A stretch of DNA of 64,000 bases, taken from Cliona cf. orientalis (Eukaryota > Porifera > Demospongiae > Clionaida > Clionaidae). Positions 12,316 through 22,474 of this stretch are shown here, in pieces; position 1 is the stretch's first letter; each line of letters opens with the position of its first letter. The stretch spans positions 9,416,980-9,480,979 of the forward strand of contig OZ005696.1 of NCBI GenBank assembly GCA_963930775.1, in the 5' to 3' direction. The notes under the pieces are model-generated. The model saw nothing but the letters and a program-made list of their open reading frames with translations. It searched no databases and had not been told where the DNA came from. Position numbers and translations under genes: made by a program.

Positions 12316-12568
12316 TAACGTTTAACCAACGCAATGACATCATAACCACATCTTTCTTACCTCCCTCAAAATGGCGGCCAGTTTCTTGAACTTGTGAAGG
12401 AGAAATCAGCTAGATTGATAAAGAAGCCGACTCGGGATAAAGGAAAAAAGAATCAGACTAACGTCTGTATTCAACCTTGTGCCCCCTGGAAGCCGCTTCT
12501 CGCTCAAAAACAAGAGCTATCGCGCGATAAACCACCTCTTGGGAGCTGGCTGACGCCTCGGATTTGAA

Positions 12569-15500
12569 ATGGAGCCGATAAAAGATTTTGAAAAAATCCA
12601 CCTAAATCTCGCGAACTGTATCGTACCAAAAGACCGTCTCGTGAATACGCCGTCCCAGAAGCTCGGAATGAGCCACGAGTTGGAAGTCGACTTGAGAATC
12701 ACTGGGTGCGAGTACATACAGACGGGCGGCCTCTTGCTACAGCTGCCTCAGGTAGCCATGGCTACAGCCCAGGTCCTTTTTCAGAGATTCTACTATGCTA
12801 AGTCATTCACAGAATACAAAGTTAGGGTAAGTTCATTCATCATTCAGATATTTTCACCAATAATTAATTTTGATGATTTTATTGTTGGTTTATTATTGAT
12901 AATTTTGTTGTTGGTTTCTCTCTCTCTTAGCCTATGGCAATGGCTTGTCTGTTTGTAGCGGCAAAGATAGAGGAAGACTGTCGGAAGATTAGGGATGTAG
13001 TTAATGTATTTCACCACTTAAGCCAGAAGCGGACGGGCAGGTATGTGTTGAATGTTCTGTTCTATGAGTGAGGCGTCTCTACACAGCCGGTTACGATAAT
13101 GTGTGGTACGCACCGTATGTCCACCTTTTTACTGGCTGGTAGAAATGCCTGTCATTCCAGTTCTAGATAGAAGGGATCATTAACAATTTTAGGCCTGTAC
13201 AATTTTCCTTCACTAGTGTATTTTGGGTGGGTAACCCCTTGCCTTCTATATACGTACGTGTGATCACTAAGTAGATCACATGAGCATTCTTATGATTTGA
13301 CATATAGAAGGGTGCCTTTGTAAAATCAGTATCGGGAGAGAGAGAGGGAGGTCTATTATTATGTGGATATTATAGCAAAGCTGCATTACATTGTGTTACT
13401 GTGTGTGGATGAAGTATGGTATGTACAATATCTTTATATGTATGTATGTGTGTGTGTGTGTGGGCTCTGCTCGTAATACCCTCTTAATTGCTTCGCTCAC
13501 ACCCCAGCAGTGGCCTCTGAGAGTCAGCAGCCTTCACGCAAATGTAAGTAATACACTACTCTTGCTGAATGGCCGGCGGCTCTCATGCACGGTGGTGGTG
13601 CTAGTGATGCTCCACCCACCCACCACGCCCACTGCCATGCCCCTCCCCATTCTGGTAAGCTAAGTTGAGTAGTGTACGACTAGTGTACCATACTACTGTG
13701 TTGTGTGGAAACTCCCTTTCCTATGTACGTTAATCTGATGCTACTATACTGGACCGGGTGTTGAACTCTGCTCAAGATTCGCAGCCACGGACTGCCATTT
13801 CTTATCCACTGGTTGGTTTATGTTTTGTGTTGTGATCGCATACATGTATGATTTTTAAGGCATAGGGATTTAAAGTTATTGGTTTACTACGTAATGTGAA
13901 CTCACAAGAACCAAACATTTTATGTAAGATTTGTTATTCCAATTAGTACCCACCATCATTTGTGCAACCCAATAATGTGTGTGCTTAAATCTTTGCTTCC
14001 TTTCCAAGGACCTATATACACTTGAAGACATCACTTCAACGCAGGAAATGGATGGACTCTTAATGCACCACATCTATCTAGTCATATAATATACACGTAC
14101 ATATAGTTGAGGGTATTTGAGCATTGGCCTACACACACACATACATGAGCTTTTTTACAGAAAAAAGCTTTGAGCATATCTCAGCAATATTCCTCTCTCG
14201 ATCTCCCTTGCATACACATTGTAGGCCTATAGTGCCAATGGACTACATGGGAGACGAGTATTTCAGCCTCAAGCCCCTAGTCATTAAGTATGAACGACGC
14301 CTCCTTAAGGTATAAGCCTTACAATAGCCGCATCTATAGACAGCCAGCCCATGCAAACATATGCTTTTTTCCCCTCCAAACCCTCTATCTGCAGGAATTG
14401 GGATTCTGTGTCCATGTGAAACACCCTCACAAGGTAAAAAAATTTTTTTACTCGTGCCATAAAATTTGAGTATAAAATTTAACAAGTGTGTCGACTGGTT
14501 TTGCAGTTGATTGTCACGTACCTTCAAATCTTGGAGATGGAAAAGAACGCCTCCCTTGCCCAGAGAGCCTGGTAAGAAACAGCTACTTATCACAGGTATT
14601 CTACTTCTCCAGTCACTAGCATAAACTTCATCTGACACGAGTGTTACTAGTTGGCGTTACTTTGTGCTTGCAGGAACTACATGAACGATAGCTTGAGGAC
14701 AAATGTGTTCGTGAGATTTAGTCCGGAGACTATTGCATGTGCTTGCATATACCTCGCTGCCCGGCAACTCAAGGTAATATAATTAATGTTATGTGTATAG
14801 TAGTGTTTTTGTGGAGTCATTCTTCTTATACATCCACCCCCTGGTGAATGTAGATTGTTCTCCCTCAGAAGCCAGCCTGGTACAGCATATTCAGTGTAGA
14901 AAAGCGGGACCTTGAGGTTTGTTGAGATTCAATCATTTTAGTATCATAATGACACTTGCTATGTATCGTGCATATTATCATGATGATACCTGATAATGGG
15001 TTGTTTGTTCCTTTTTTGATAGGATATCAGTCTAGAGATATTGGCGCTGTACGTCCGCCCGAAGAAGAACCTGGAAGAGCTGGAGAGAGATGTGGCCGTG
15101 ATAAAGATCCAGTTGGCATCCTCTAAGCAGATTGAGATCAGAGAAGTCAAATTGAAGAAAAATGAAGATGGTAAATCTCATACTTTCATTCGTGTTGAAT
15201 CTGTATTCTTATTGTGGGGTTTGTGGGCCTGCCCCTCTCGTTTAGATTCGTCAGCTGTCCCTTCCCCTTCTTCCGCATCTCAACAAAGCCAACCCAAAGC
15301 GGAAGAGACCAACACAGCAACTAACAGCGCCTCCCAACCAGCCGAACTCAAGCCTACAGTCAGCAATAGTAGCAGCGGTGCCAGTTTGAGTGCTACCTCA
15401 GCGCAATCAACCCTATCACAGTCGCAAGAGAGCAGTTCTATAGCATTGTCAGGCAGCAGTAAGAAACAAACCGAGTCATCTCCCGTCAGGAATGGTGACA

Positions 15501-16135
15501 AACAGCCACCACCAAGATCACTTTCGCTATCTCCCGTGCGTCGGAGGCGTACCTCCCGTTCCTTGTCACCCTCGCCAAAACGAAGGACATCACAGTCAGA
15601 CCACAGTCGAAGTAGAAGCAGATCTCCTCCTCCCCCTGCTAAACGAAGACGAACGAGTAGGAGTCCTAAACCAATCATTAGCCCGATCAAGTTCTTCTCG
15701 AGCAGCGAGAGCCACTCGGACAGAAGCAACTCCCTCTCCCCATCTCCTCCCCCTCCTCCCGCCCCTCCCCCGGTGGTCTCACTGTCTTCTCGCGAGAACG
15801 GGCTACCACGACAGTATCGACAGGACTATCATGAGCACAAGTCACGACACAAACACCGCAGTCACAAGGACAAACGAGAACACACGTCACGGCACCGCGA
15901 TCGAGACGCCGCCGAGAAAGAACGTAGAAAGCATCGACACAGGCGAGAGCGAGAGAGAGACTACTATGACATTCTTGAGAGGGAGAAAGGGCACTACAGT
16001 GGCAGTGGCAGTGGTGGTGGTGGTAGCTTGTCGCGGCGAGAAAGAGAGAGAGACTTTGACCGTGAACGAGAGAGGGAACGTGAACAGCGCGATAGAGACT
16101 ACTATCGGAAATCAGATCCATCACGTTACAGATAA
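12569..16135 (+). CDS. CCNL: Cyclin L (CCNL1/2-type), RS-domain cyclin
   Basis: Nine exons: about 12569-12826, 12931-13040, 14225-14309, 14395-14433, 14507-14571, 14674-14773, 14854-14916, 15023-15170 and 15246-16135. Phases are consistent and the product is 585 residues. The N-terminus shows [14 protein letters not shown], the start of the cyclin L fold. The cyclin boxes contain [49 protein letters not shown]-type helices and PAWYSIF. The last exon encodes a Ser/Pro/Arg-rich region with SR and [10 protein letters not shown] blocks, then [13 protein letters not shown] arginine/acidic repeats ending SDPSRYR. Cyclin L partners CDK11 (and CDK12/13 in some reports) in nuclear speckles, coupling transcription to pre-mRNA splicing. 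The third exon is preceded by a 1.2-kb intron, unusually long for this gene. Confidence 0.94.
13041..14224 (+). other. Long cyclin L intron
   Basis: The intron lies between the exon ending KRTGR and the exon beginning with IVPMDY. It carries a short TG repeat near 13444-13461. A 90-codon open frame at 13391-13663 encodes no cyclin sequence. An alternative or poison exon is possible, as in vertebrate cyclin L genes, but cannot be identified from the sequence. Confidence 0.5.
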
Positions 16136-16465
16136 TTATGATTGTCAATTTTTTTTTCCTCTCTGCTATATGCTTGTTTTTCATGGAATAGTACAATCTT
16201 TCAATTACTGCACTTATTTATAAGCAATGAAATTTCTATGCTTGACAATTGTATTCTGGGTGTAGGAGTGCATGGGACTCATGTTCATGTTGTGTAGTGT
16301 TACCGGATAGTGACAGTGTATTTATTGGTATCCCATTACATCACTGAAAATTAGAATTCTTGTGTATTGAGCTAGTATCCATGGAGCTACACCAAGAAAT
16401 GCAATGCAATCTACTTGTAGTGTGGAGAGAGAAAGACAAGCTGGTAGGCAGCTGCAGGCTCTGTC
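16136..16465 (+). other. Intergenic region, cyclin L 3' UTR / CILP-like 5' region
   Basis: A 330-bp spacer between two same-strand genes. No coding motif or repeat is evident, and no NRF-1-like motif is seen here. Confidence 0.5.
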
Positions 16466-18785
16466 ATGGCAGTCATCAGCTACTTGAAAGTATTTATAGT
16501 ATTCTTTTGTTGCCTGCTTTTATCATCAGCTCAGCTTGGAAGGGCACAGGGTCAGAGTTTTAGCAAAAGTAAGTAGAATCTAGTATTGAAAAATTATCTA
16601 TAGTTGAGTGATTCCTTTTATTACTGAGCTATAAATTTCAATCATTGCTTTTTCCTCTTCAGAATTGGTCAATGATAATGATCTCTATACTGAGGAGCCC
16701 CTGCCATTTGAGGTCCCGTTACCAGAAGAGTGCACCATAGCTGGTACCAAATCCTCCAGGTCCTACAACCAAGGCCAATGCTCAAGAAGACCCTGCCAGA
16801 CAAAAACTGGACCTTGCTCTGAATCGTGGCAGTGCTGCTACAAAGTTGGACAAACTTCAAAAGTGACTTTTTCCTGCTCAAACTCGACAACAAGCCTCCA
16901 GGGCAGCACAATAGTGGCTTGCTCGTGCCAGCTTTGCGATAAATTACAAGCGGAGATACATGGTCGAGTTTTGTCATCTGTGGACCAAAAACCCATCACT
17001 CTTGTGGCAATAATGATAGCAGATGAGATAGCAACCTTCACCGACCAAAGTGGCCACTTTTATTTTCAACTCACGACCAGCAATCGGAAGGTGACACTGT
17101 CCTTTCAAGAGTCTATGCACAGGCAGGTCGAAGTGACTGTGGATATTCAACACTCCTCGAGTTCGGAGGTGGTGGTGATAATGGAGCACATTGAGACAAT
17201 TCAAAGGATCGATAGGCTACAGGATGGCCTTTCTGTGCGATTAAGCAACCAAGAAGTTGTTAGAACTCACGGTGTAAATGTATCACTCTCGATGCCTCCC
17301 AATTCATTGCTGACTCGTCATTCTTTCAGCAACTACATAGGGTCCGGCCATGTGCTTCATTCGCTCTATCACACTGGAGTAAAACCCGAGTTCACGTCCA
17401 TGGGCCTGAAGCAGATGATCTATCGCGATTCAAAAGGAGCGGAGTTTACAATTCAGTCGTTTCTGATAGGATCGTTGGAGATTGTTGACGACATGGGGCA
17501 TCCCCTCACTCTTAAGCAGGGCCGTGTACTGACTCTGTCTATCTCTTTGATGTTTGAAGGGCTCGTAGTTAAAGAAGAGTTATCGAAATTTAATATTCAC
17601 CTATTCACATATGTCGACTCAGAATCACGCTGGCTCGATTTTGGGAAACTTTCCATCATATCCATAGCTTCTAGCTCAGACCAACTTGAGACTTGGGTTA
17701 GTTTCATTGGAAAATTGAGAATCCTAGGTTCCCTATGGGCCATTGGTTTACCCGTTCGCGTTTCCTGCTACATCAAGACACGTGTGTTTCAGTCCGAAAC
17801 TGACCGGGAACTACTCGGCCAAACCGCCAGTCTTGAGCAAAGTGACCAAAGCTTCAAGAGGCCGACCTACTATCACTACTCTGCCCCAACTAACGCCGGA
17901 GCTGGAGTTTGTCTGAAAAGTGTGTGTGCTCTAGGTGGACTAATCTCGTTAAGCGATATTAATACAGGAGTAGACAATTACATTGTGAGTGAGGCCACAC
18001 CTCCTAGTGTCAGCACTGGTGTTGTCATGGGCAACAGCGATCAGATAATGTTCTATTTATTGGATAAATCTCAGATAGGTGTTAGCGGAGAAACTCCATA
18101 CTATCTCACGGAGGAGGCCTGCATGCGAGATATTCAAGCAAAAACTGGCTACTTTGAATTCTCGCAAAACTCTTCTTCACCAAGCATTGTTGTACCATCC
18201 TTGCTATCTCCACTTTACCACCTAGAAGCAGTCAGCAGCAATTCAGACGCCCCCAAAGAATACTGTTTTATCAAAGTGGCAATCTACGACTGTGCCCTCT
18301 ACTCAGATGTCAAAGCTCTTAGCTACAACTCTGAGGATCACAGTGTGCTCGTCTCTATGCATACTGATGTGGCAGTTCCTCTTTCAGCGGAGGAAAGTCG
18401 CCAAGCCTTAAGTGGCCATGCTTGTCAGTCACACACCGTGGCTCGATTGAGAGCGTCGTGTGTCGAGTACACATGCGGAAGTGAGGTACATGTGACTGTG
18501 AACAGTAGGCAAAATATAAACTCGGACACTGCTATGAACTTGGAACCAAAAGTTTGTCGATATTGGAGTTCCAACTCCAATGTGCCATGGTCACTACATC
18601 CCTCAAGCAATATGAAGGTATTTCACTTCGTGGACGAGGCTGAAAAGTATGATAGTGGGCTCTATCGTAGTAGAACAAACAGACACTTGGCTCTGATGCA
18701 GTGTAAATCTGGGGACATTGAAGAACCGTCAAACATTATTGATCCGTACAAAGGAGCAGCTGTCACTTTCACTTGCCAGTATTAG
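16466..18785 (+). CDS. Secreted CILP/FAM171-like protein
   Basis: Two exons, 16466-16568 and 16663-18785, give 741 residues. Exon 1 encodes a clear signal peptide (VFIVFFCCLLLSSAQ), which decides the start. After it come a Cys-rich N-terminal region (about residues 45-120, with CSRRPC, WQCCYKVG, CSCQLC) and a carboxypeptidase-regulatory/transthyretin-like beta-sandwich (EIHGRVLSSVDQKPI, then DQSGHFYFQL, about residues 125-190). A long C-terminal region contains further paired cysteines and no C-terminal membrane span. The order of Cys-rich segment, HGRV-type sandwich and LSMPPNSL-type strand resembles cartilage intermediate layer proteins and FAM171. Those act extracellularly, as matrix or surface proteins. 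The function here is unknown. Having only one intron sets it apart from its neighbours. Confidence 0.55.
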
Positions 18786-19138
18786 TCTATCATTAATTTT
18801 TATTGCTACTACGATATTATTATACCTTCCCTTAAAGAGTGAAATAAAAAAAATAATGGAATTATTTTTAGTGTTTGCATGACAGAGTTGGGTGCTAGTG
18901 TGAGAAGGAATTGTGTTGCCATGATACTGAACTGTTACTACCCATGAAAACAGAAGACTGATAACTATAATGACACACTTTGGACCTTACGCAATGCAAG
19001 CAGCCAATAAAAAAAGATTCCCAATTCCACGATAATTAACACTAACTTTATGGTGATTCATAACTTGATGATATGTAATAGCAAAGTGTTGTAACTAAGG
19101 TGATTCAGACATTAACGAGCAACAGTAGCAGCTGGAGG
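18786..19138. other. Convergent 3' intergenic region
   Basis: A 353-bp AT-rich gap between the CILP-like stop and the MRPL20 stop. It contains an AATAAA at 18842-18847, about 60 bp after the CILP-like stop, a plausible poly(A) signal. No gene is visible. Confidence 0.5.
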
Positions 19139-20139
19139 CTATACAGCTGTCTCTCTCACTCTCCTACCTCTACTTTCATCAAAATATTCTCTAGTTTCAT
19201 ACAGTACTGTTTTCCATGGCTTCTTATGATGCCGTCTTGTCTCTCCTGGGGCCGTTTCTACTTCCTCCTCCTGGAGATATTCCCTGGCTTTATCGTCATC
19301 CAGAGCACTCAGTAGCCCATACCTCTGCCTCTGCTTAGCAATCTCAGCCAGTGCCTAATAGAAAATAATAATTCCTCATCAAACTTCAGCACAGTGAAAC
19401 ATTAGTTCGTATTGGGGTGTCTTAGCCTCCAGCCCATTCCTAGTATTCCAATAATATTATTATACACTGATTTGAAAATCTGGGAATGGATCTGCAGGGG
19501 ACGAGGCTAAAAAACGTCTATTGTAATGTGTACTTAAGCTTACCTGAAACGTTCTTGGCTCGTGAATTGCTAGTTCTGAGAGCACCTTTCTGTTCAGTTG
19601 GATGTCACACTACATAGCGCATTATGAGTCCATTGATGGTAAGCAAATTAAATTTATGAACTTGCTTTGACAAGAGAGTTCATGAAACGAGAGTATCTGA
19701 TCTGATGTTGCTGGGCAGCATAGTTGATTCTCTGCACCCATAGCTACAAATCAATAAAATTGAATAGTTGATGTCAACATATTAAGAGGTTGTGTTTCCA
19801 AATATTATGTCAGTATATAGGTGGGCCAGGATTCTGTGTTAATGGGCGTAAAGTTAAAATAATAGAGTAAGAGTATACTTTTCTCATGTCCCTTTTCTTC
19901 AGTCTTCTTCCAATGTAGGCATACAGCAGAGCCTTGTGTGCAGCCCGGACGGCTAGACTGTAGCAGTTCTTCCGACGTCCACGAAATCCCTACAGGAACA
20001 ATACTAAATAATTTAATAGATCATAATTTATAGGCCTAAAATTATGATGGTTTGTTCTCCATTTTATCACATTTACCTTTGTCAGGGCAAAGATCTTGGC
20101 CCTCTTCACAGCTCTGTTTGCTGGTCCACCTCTTACCAT
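19139..20139 (-). CDS. MRPL20: Mitochondrial ribosomal protein L20 (bL20m)
   Basis: Five exons on the minus strand: 20077-20139, 19879-19989, 19666-19743, 19544-19609 and 19139-19354, giving 177 residues. Exon 2 encodes GFRGRRKNCYSLAVRAAHKA and the following ALLYAYIGRRLKKRDMRK. Exon 3 encodes LWVQRINYAAQQHQIRYSRF. Exon 4 encodes CDIQLNRKVLSELAIHEPRT. These match the bL20 fold in order (basic N-terminal helix binding 23S-like rRNA, then the globular domain with LNRKVL). The protein is a structural component of the mitochondrial large subunit. The C-terminal extension after about residue 120 is acidic then basic, and variable in the family. The intron after exon 3 begins with GC (AAA|gcaagt) and ends in tag, a GC-AG intron. 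The gene is head-to-head with the first decarboxylase. Confidence 0.93.
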
Positions 20140-20499
20140 TTTCTGCCTGCCACGTTGGGGTCAAAGGTCAATTTATTGCGCATGCGTAATAGCGGGATAG
20201 ACGGCGCGGCGTTCCTCAGGCCGGCGATAGGTGGGATCGGGAAGGAATGTGCATGCGGTGCTGTATAATTACGTACAATTATTATACAATGCTATTAGTC
20301 TTTCCCTGTGGCTAGTGACAAATAAATTAATACATGCATGGTTGTTGTCCTTTCCAAGTAGAAACCCGACACTAGCGGACTACCGCATAAATTGAAATTC
20401 TAGCGAATCCACACAGAAGCCATCATCCCGAGCTGAGTGGTTGAACGGTCAATATTTAATACCGGTAATAATCAACACTGACGGTAGCTACAAGGCGAA
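20140..20499. promoter_or_regulatory. Divergent promoter region, MRPL20 / decarboxylase 1
   Basis: A 360-bp gap between two opposed start codons with one NRF-1-like motif at 20177-20188, only about 40 bp from the MRPL20 ATG. That placement is typical of a core promoter for a nuclear-encoded mitochondrial gene. No coding sequence is seen. Confidence 0.6.
20177..20188. promoter_or_regulatory. NRF-1-like site TGCGCATGCGTA
   Basis: It lies just upstream of MRPL20. NRF-1 is a known activator of nuclear genes for mitochondrial ribosome and respiratory proteins in animals, so this is the most expected site in the window. Confidence 0.68.
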
Positions 20500-22152
20500 A
20501 TGAGTGCCAGCGCTGCGACTAATATTCCTTATGGACCCGAGAGAAAATCTTGGGAAGAAACTGTCTCACCACTGGCCAAGTTTCAAGGTACTTATCTAGT
20601 ATCACCTCCTAGTGTGGATCCAGCCTCACTGTATGATTTCAAGGAAGAGCCAATAACCAGTGCATGGTACCAGGTCCCCTCCACTGGCCTCACCAGAGAA
20701 CAGAGGACAAGAGCTTTTGATGAAACAGAAAAGGCAATCCACCACTCTGAGAATGCTTTGCTTGGATATCGACGCAGTCTCCGCAATGGATTGGAGTGCA
20801 TCAGTAATCCACTCATGAGTGGCCATGTCAACAACATAGGCAGTGCTTATAAGGCTAGCCACAGTGGATTGTCAACATTATGGATGGAGCGCAATGTGCT
20901 GGATTACTTTGCTTCTCTTTGGAATGCCAAGTGGCCCCACAATCCCAAGGATCCCGAGAGCTACTGGGGCTATACCTTGACAATGGGATCTACAGAGGGA
21001 AATCTTCATGCTTTGTGGAATGCTCGCAACTACCTCTCTGGAAAATATGTTAATGAAGAATCAAAGGGTATTCTTTCTAACTATCACTATTCTCAATGCA
21101 TTCTTCCAGTTGATAACCCAAATGCATTCTCCCCTGTTGTGTTTTATTCACAAGAGGTACATTATTCCTTCATGAAGGCCACTGAGGCTTTAGTAATCCC
21201 TTCATTCTATGAGATAGGCTCTCAGAAATATCCCAGTGAGTGTCCTCTAGGCAGTGACTGGCCGCTGGCAGTTCCCTGTGAGGGTGGAGATGGTGGATCG
21301 GGAATAGTCGATATCGAGGCTCTTAAGACACTGGTTGACTTCTTCTCAGCTAAAGGTCATCCCATCATTGTCATATTCTCCTATGGCACAACTTCTAAAG
21401 GAGCGTATGATGATGTCAAAACTGCTGGTGAAGCTCTCGTACCAATTCTCAAGAAAAACAACATGTACAAACGGAAGTATTACTATGTTGATGATCCTGA
21501 TGCTTACATCATTCGTAAGGGATTTTGGTTTCATGTTGATGGTGCCCTGGGCGCATCCTATGCTCCTTTTCTGCAAATGGCATACCAAAATGGCCTCACA
21601 GATTTAATGCCCCCTCCAATGTTTGATTTCCGGCTCCACTTTATTGCCTCAATAGTAATCAGTGGGCACAAGTTCATCGGTATTCCATGGCCATGTGGAA
21701 TCTATATCTCCAAGACAGAATTTCAGCTGCGTTCCCCTACAAAAGCTCATGTAGCATACATCGAGTCTCCTGATCTCACACTCGCTGGTTCACGAAATGC
21801 TCACTCAGCACTTGCCCTTTGGTCTTACATCAGCACCTATTCTTACGAGGAGCAGGCTAGACGAGCCACTGAAGCACTGAAGACAGCTCTTTATGCAGAA
21901 CAGAAGCTCAAGGAGTTGGAGGCAGATATCAAACAGGACCTGTGGGTGATGCACTCACCAGCTTCACTTGCTGTTGGCTTCAAACGACCAAATGCGTGGA
22001 TTTTAGCAAAATATCATATTACTGGAAATTCTTTGCGTATTGAGGGGGAGTGGAGACAGTACGTTTATATCTACACCGTTGATGGTGAAGTAAAAAGGCC
22101 AAAGATTGATGAACTTATTGAGGATCTCCGTTCACCTGATGCATTTAACTAA
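20500..22152 (+). CDS. PLP-dependent group II decarboxylase, bacterial histidine decarboxylase-like (copy 1)
   Basis: A single 550-codon open frame without introns. It carries the family's landmarks: GYTLTMGSTEGNLHALWNAR (PLP phosphate region), VVFYSQEVHYSFMKA (the His that stacks on the PLP ring), FHVDGALGAS (Asp347 contacting the pyridine nitrogen) and SGHKFIGIPWPCGIYISK (Lys391, Schiff-base lysine). The wording of these motifs is closer to bacterial histidine decarboxylases and plant serine/histidine decarboxylase-like enzymes than to animal DOPA or histidine decarboxylases. The enzyme should remove the alpha-carboxyl of an amino acid to give an amine; histidine is a guess. There is no signal peptide, so it is probably cytosolic. 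A near-identical copy follows 322 bp downstream. Confidence 0.85.
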   Translation: MSASAATNIPYGPERKSWEETVSPLAKFQGTYLVSPPSVDPASLYDFKEEPITSAWYQVPSTGLTREQRTRAFDETEKAIHHSENALLGYRRSLRNGLECISNPLMSGHVNNIGSAYKASHSGLSTLWMERNVLDYFASLWNAKWPHNPKDPESYWGYTLTMGSTEGNLHALWNARNYLSGKYVNEESKGILSNYHYSQCILPVDNPNAFSPVVFYSQEVHYSFMKATEALVIPSFYEIGSQKYPSECPLGSDWPLAVPCEGGDGGSGIVDIEALKTLVDFFSAKGHPIIVIFSYGTTSKGAYDDVKTAGEALVPILKKNNMYKRKYYYVDDPDAYIIRKGFWFHVDGALGASYAPFLQMAYQNGLTDLMPPPMFDFRLHFIASIVISGHKFIGIPWPCGIYISKTEFQLRSPTKAHVAYIESPDLTLAGSRNAHSALALWSYISTYSYEEQARRATEALKTALYAEQKLKELEADIKQDLWVMHSPASLAVGFKRPNAWILAKYHITGNSLRIEGEWRQYVYIYTVDGEVKRPKIDELIEDLRSPDAFN

Positions 22153-22237
22153 CTGAAACGCTGTTGAGATTGAGAGTTAGCGTAGAACTACACCCCTGCA
22201 GTAATACATGTAGCAGGCGACAGGCTGCTTGTTCTAA

Positions 22238-22249
22238 TGCGCATGCGTA
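22238..22249. promoter_or_regulatory. NRF-1-like site TGCGCATGCGTA
   Basis: It lies about 225 bp upstream of the decarboxylase copy 2 start and is paired with another palindrome 16 bp further on. Confidence 0.55.
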
Positions 22250-22264
22250 TGGTTAGAATATCAA

Positions 22265-22274
22265 GCGCATGCGC
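22265..22274. promoter_or_regulatory. NRF-1-like site GCGCATGCGC
   Basis: A perfect ten-base core about 200 bp upstream of decarboxylase copy 2. Confidence 0.6.
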
Positions 22275-22474
22275 CTATCTATCACATGGCGGTGTCAGGG
22301 GAATTTGGAATTCGACACGATCTAGATGTTCCTGTTATTGTTTACCGTGCTATCCGATAACTTCCGTAAGACTAAATATGGACTAACATGCATAATGATA
22401 CACAGCACATGACTGTAGGTCAATATTAGCATGGGAATAGCCAAAAATGCAGTGCACATTACCACGCCTTAAAG

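Larger units (their letters stand above)
12025..12568. promoter_or_regulatory. Divergent promoter region, POM121-like / cyclin L
   Basis: This ~540-bp gap lies between the start codons of two head-to-head genes. It contains two NRF-1-like motifs about 60 bp apart (12245-12256 and 12304-12315) and is richer in CpG than neighbouring introns. It probably includes the 5' UTRs of both genes. An apparent open frame at 12058-12297 (minus) has no recognisable domain. Confidence 0.6.
22153..22474 (+). promoter_or_regulatory. Spacer between the two decarboxylase copies, with two NRF-1-like sites
   Basis: A 322-bp spacer containing GCGCATGCG palindromes at 22238-22249 and 22265-22274. It probably holds the promoter of copy 2, so the two genes need not be co-transcribed. 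No coding motif is seen. Confidence 0.55.

Noticed and set aside
13391..13663. 90-codon open frame in the long cyclin L intron
   Set aside because: No cyclin similarity and no required exon at that point. It could at most be an alternative exon, for which there is no evidence.
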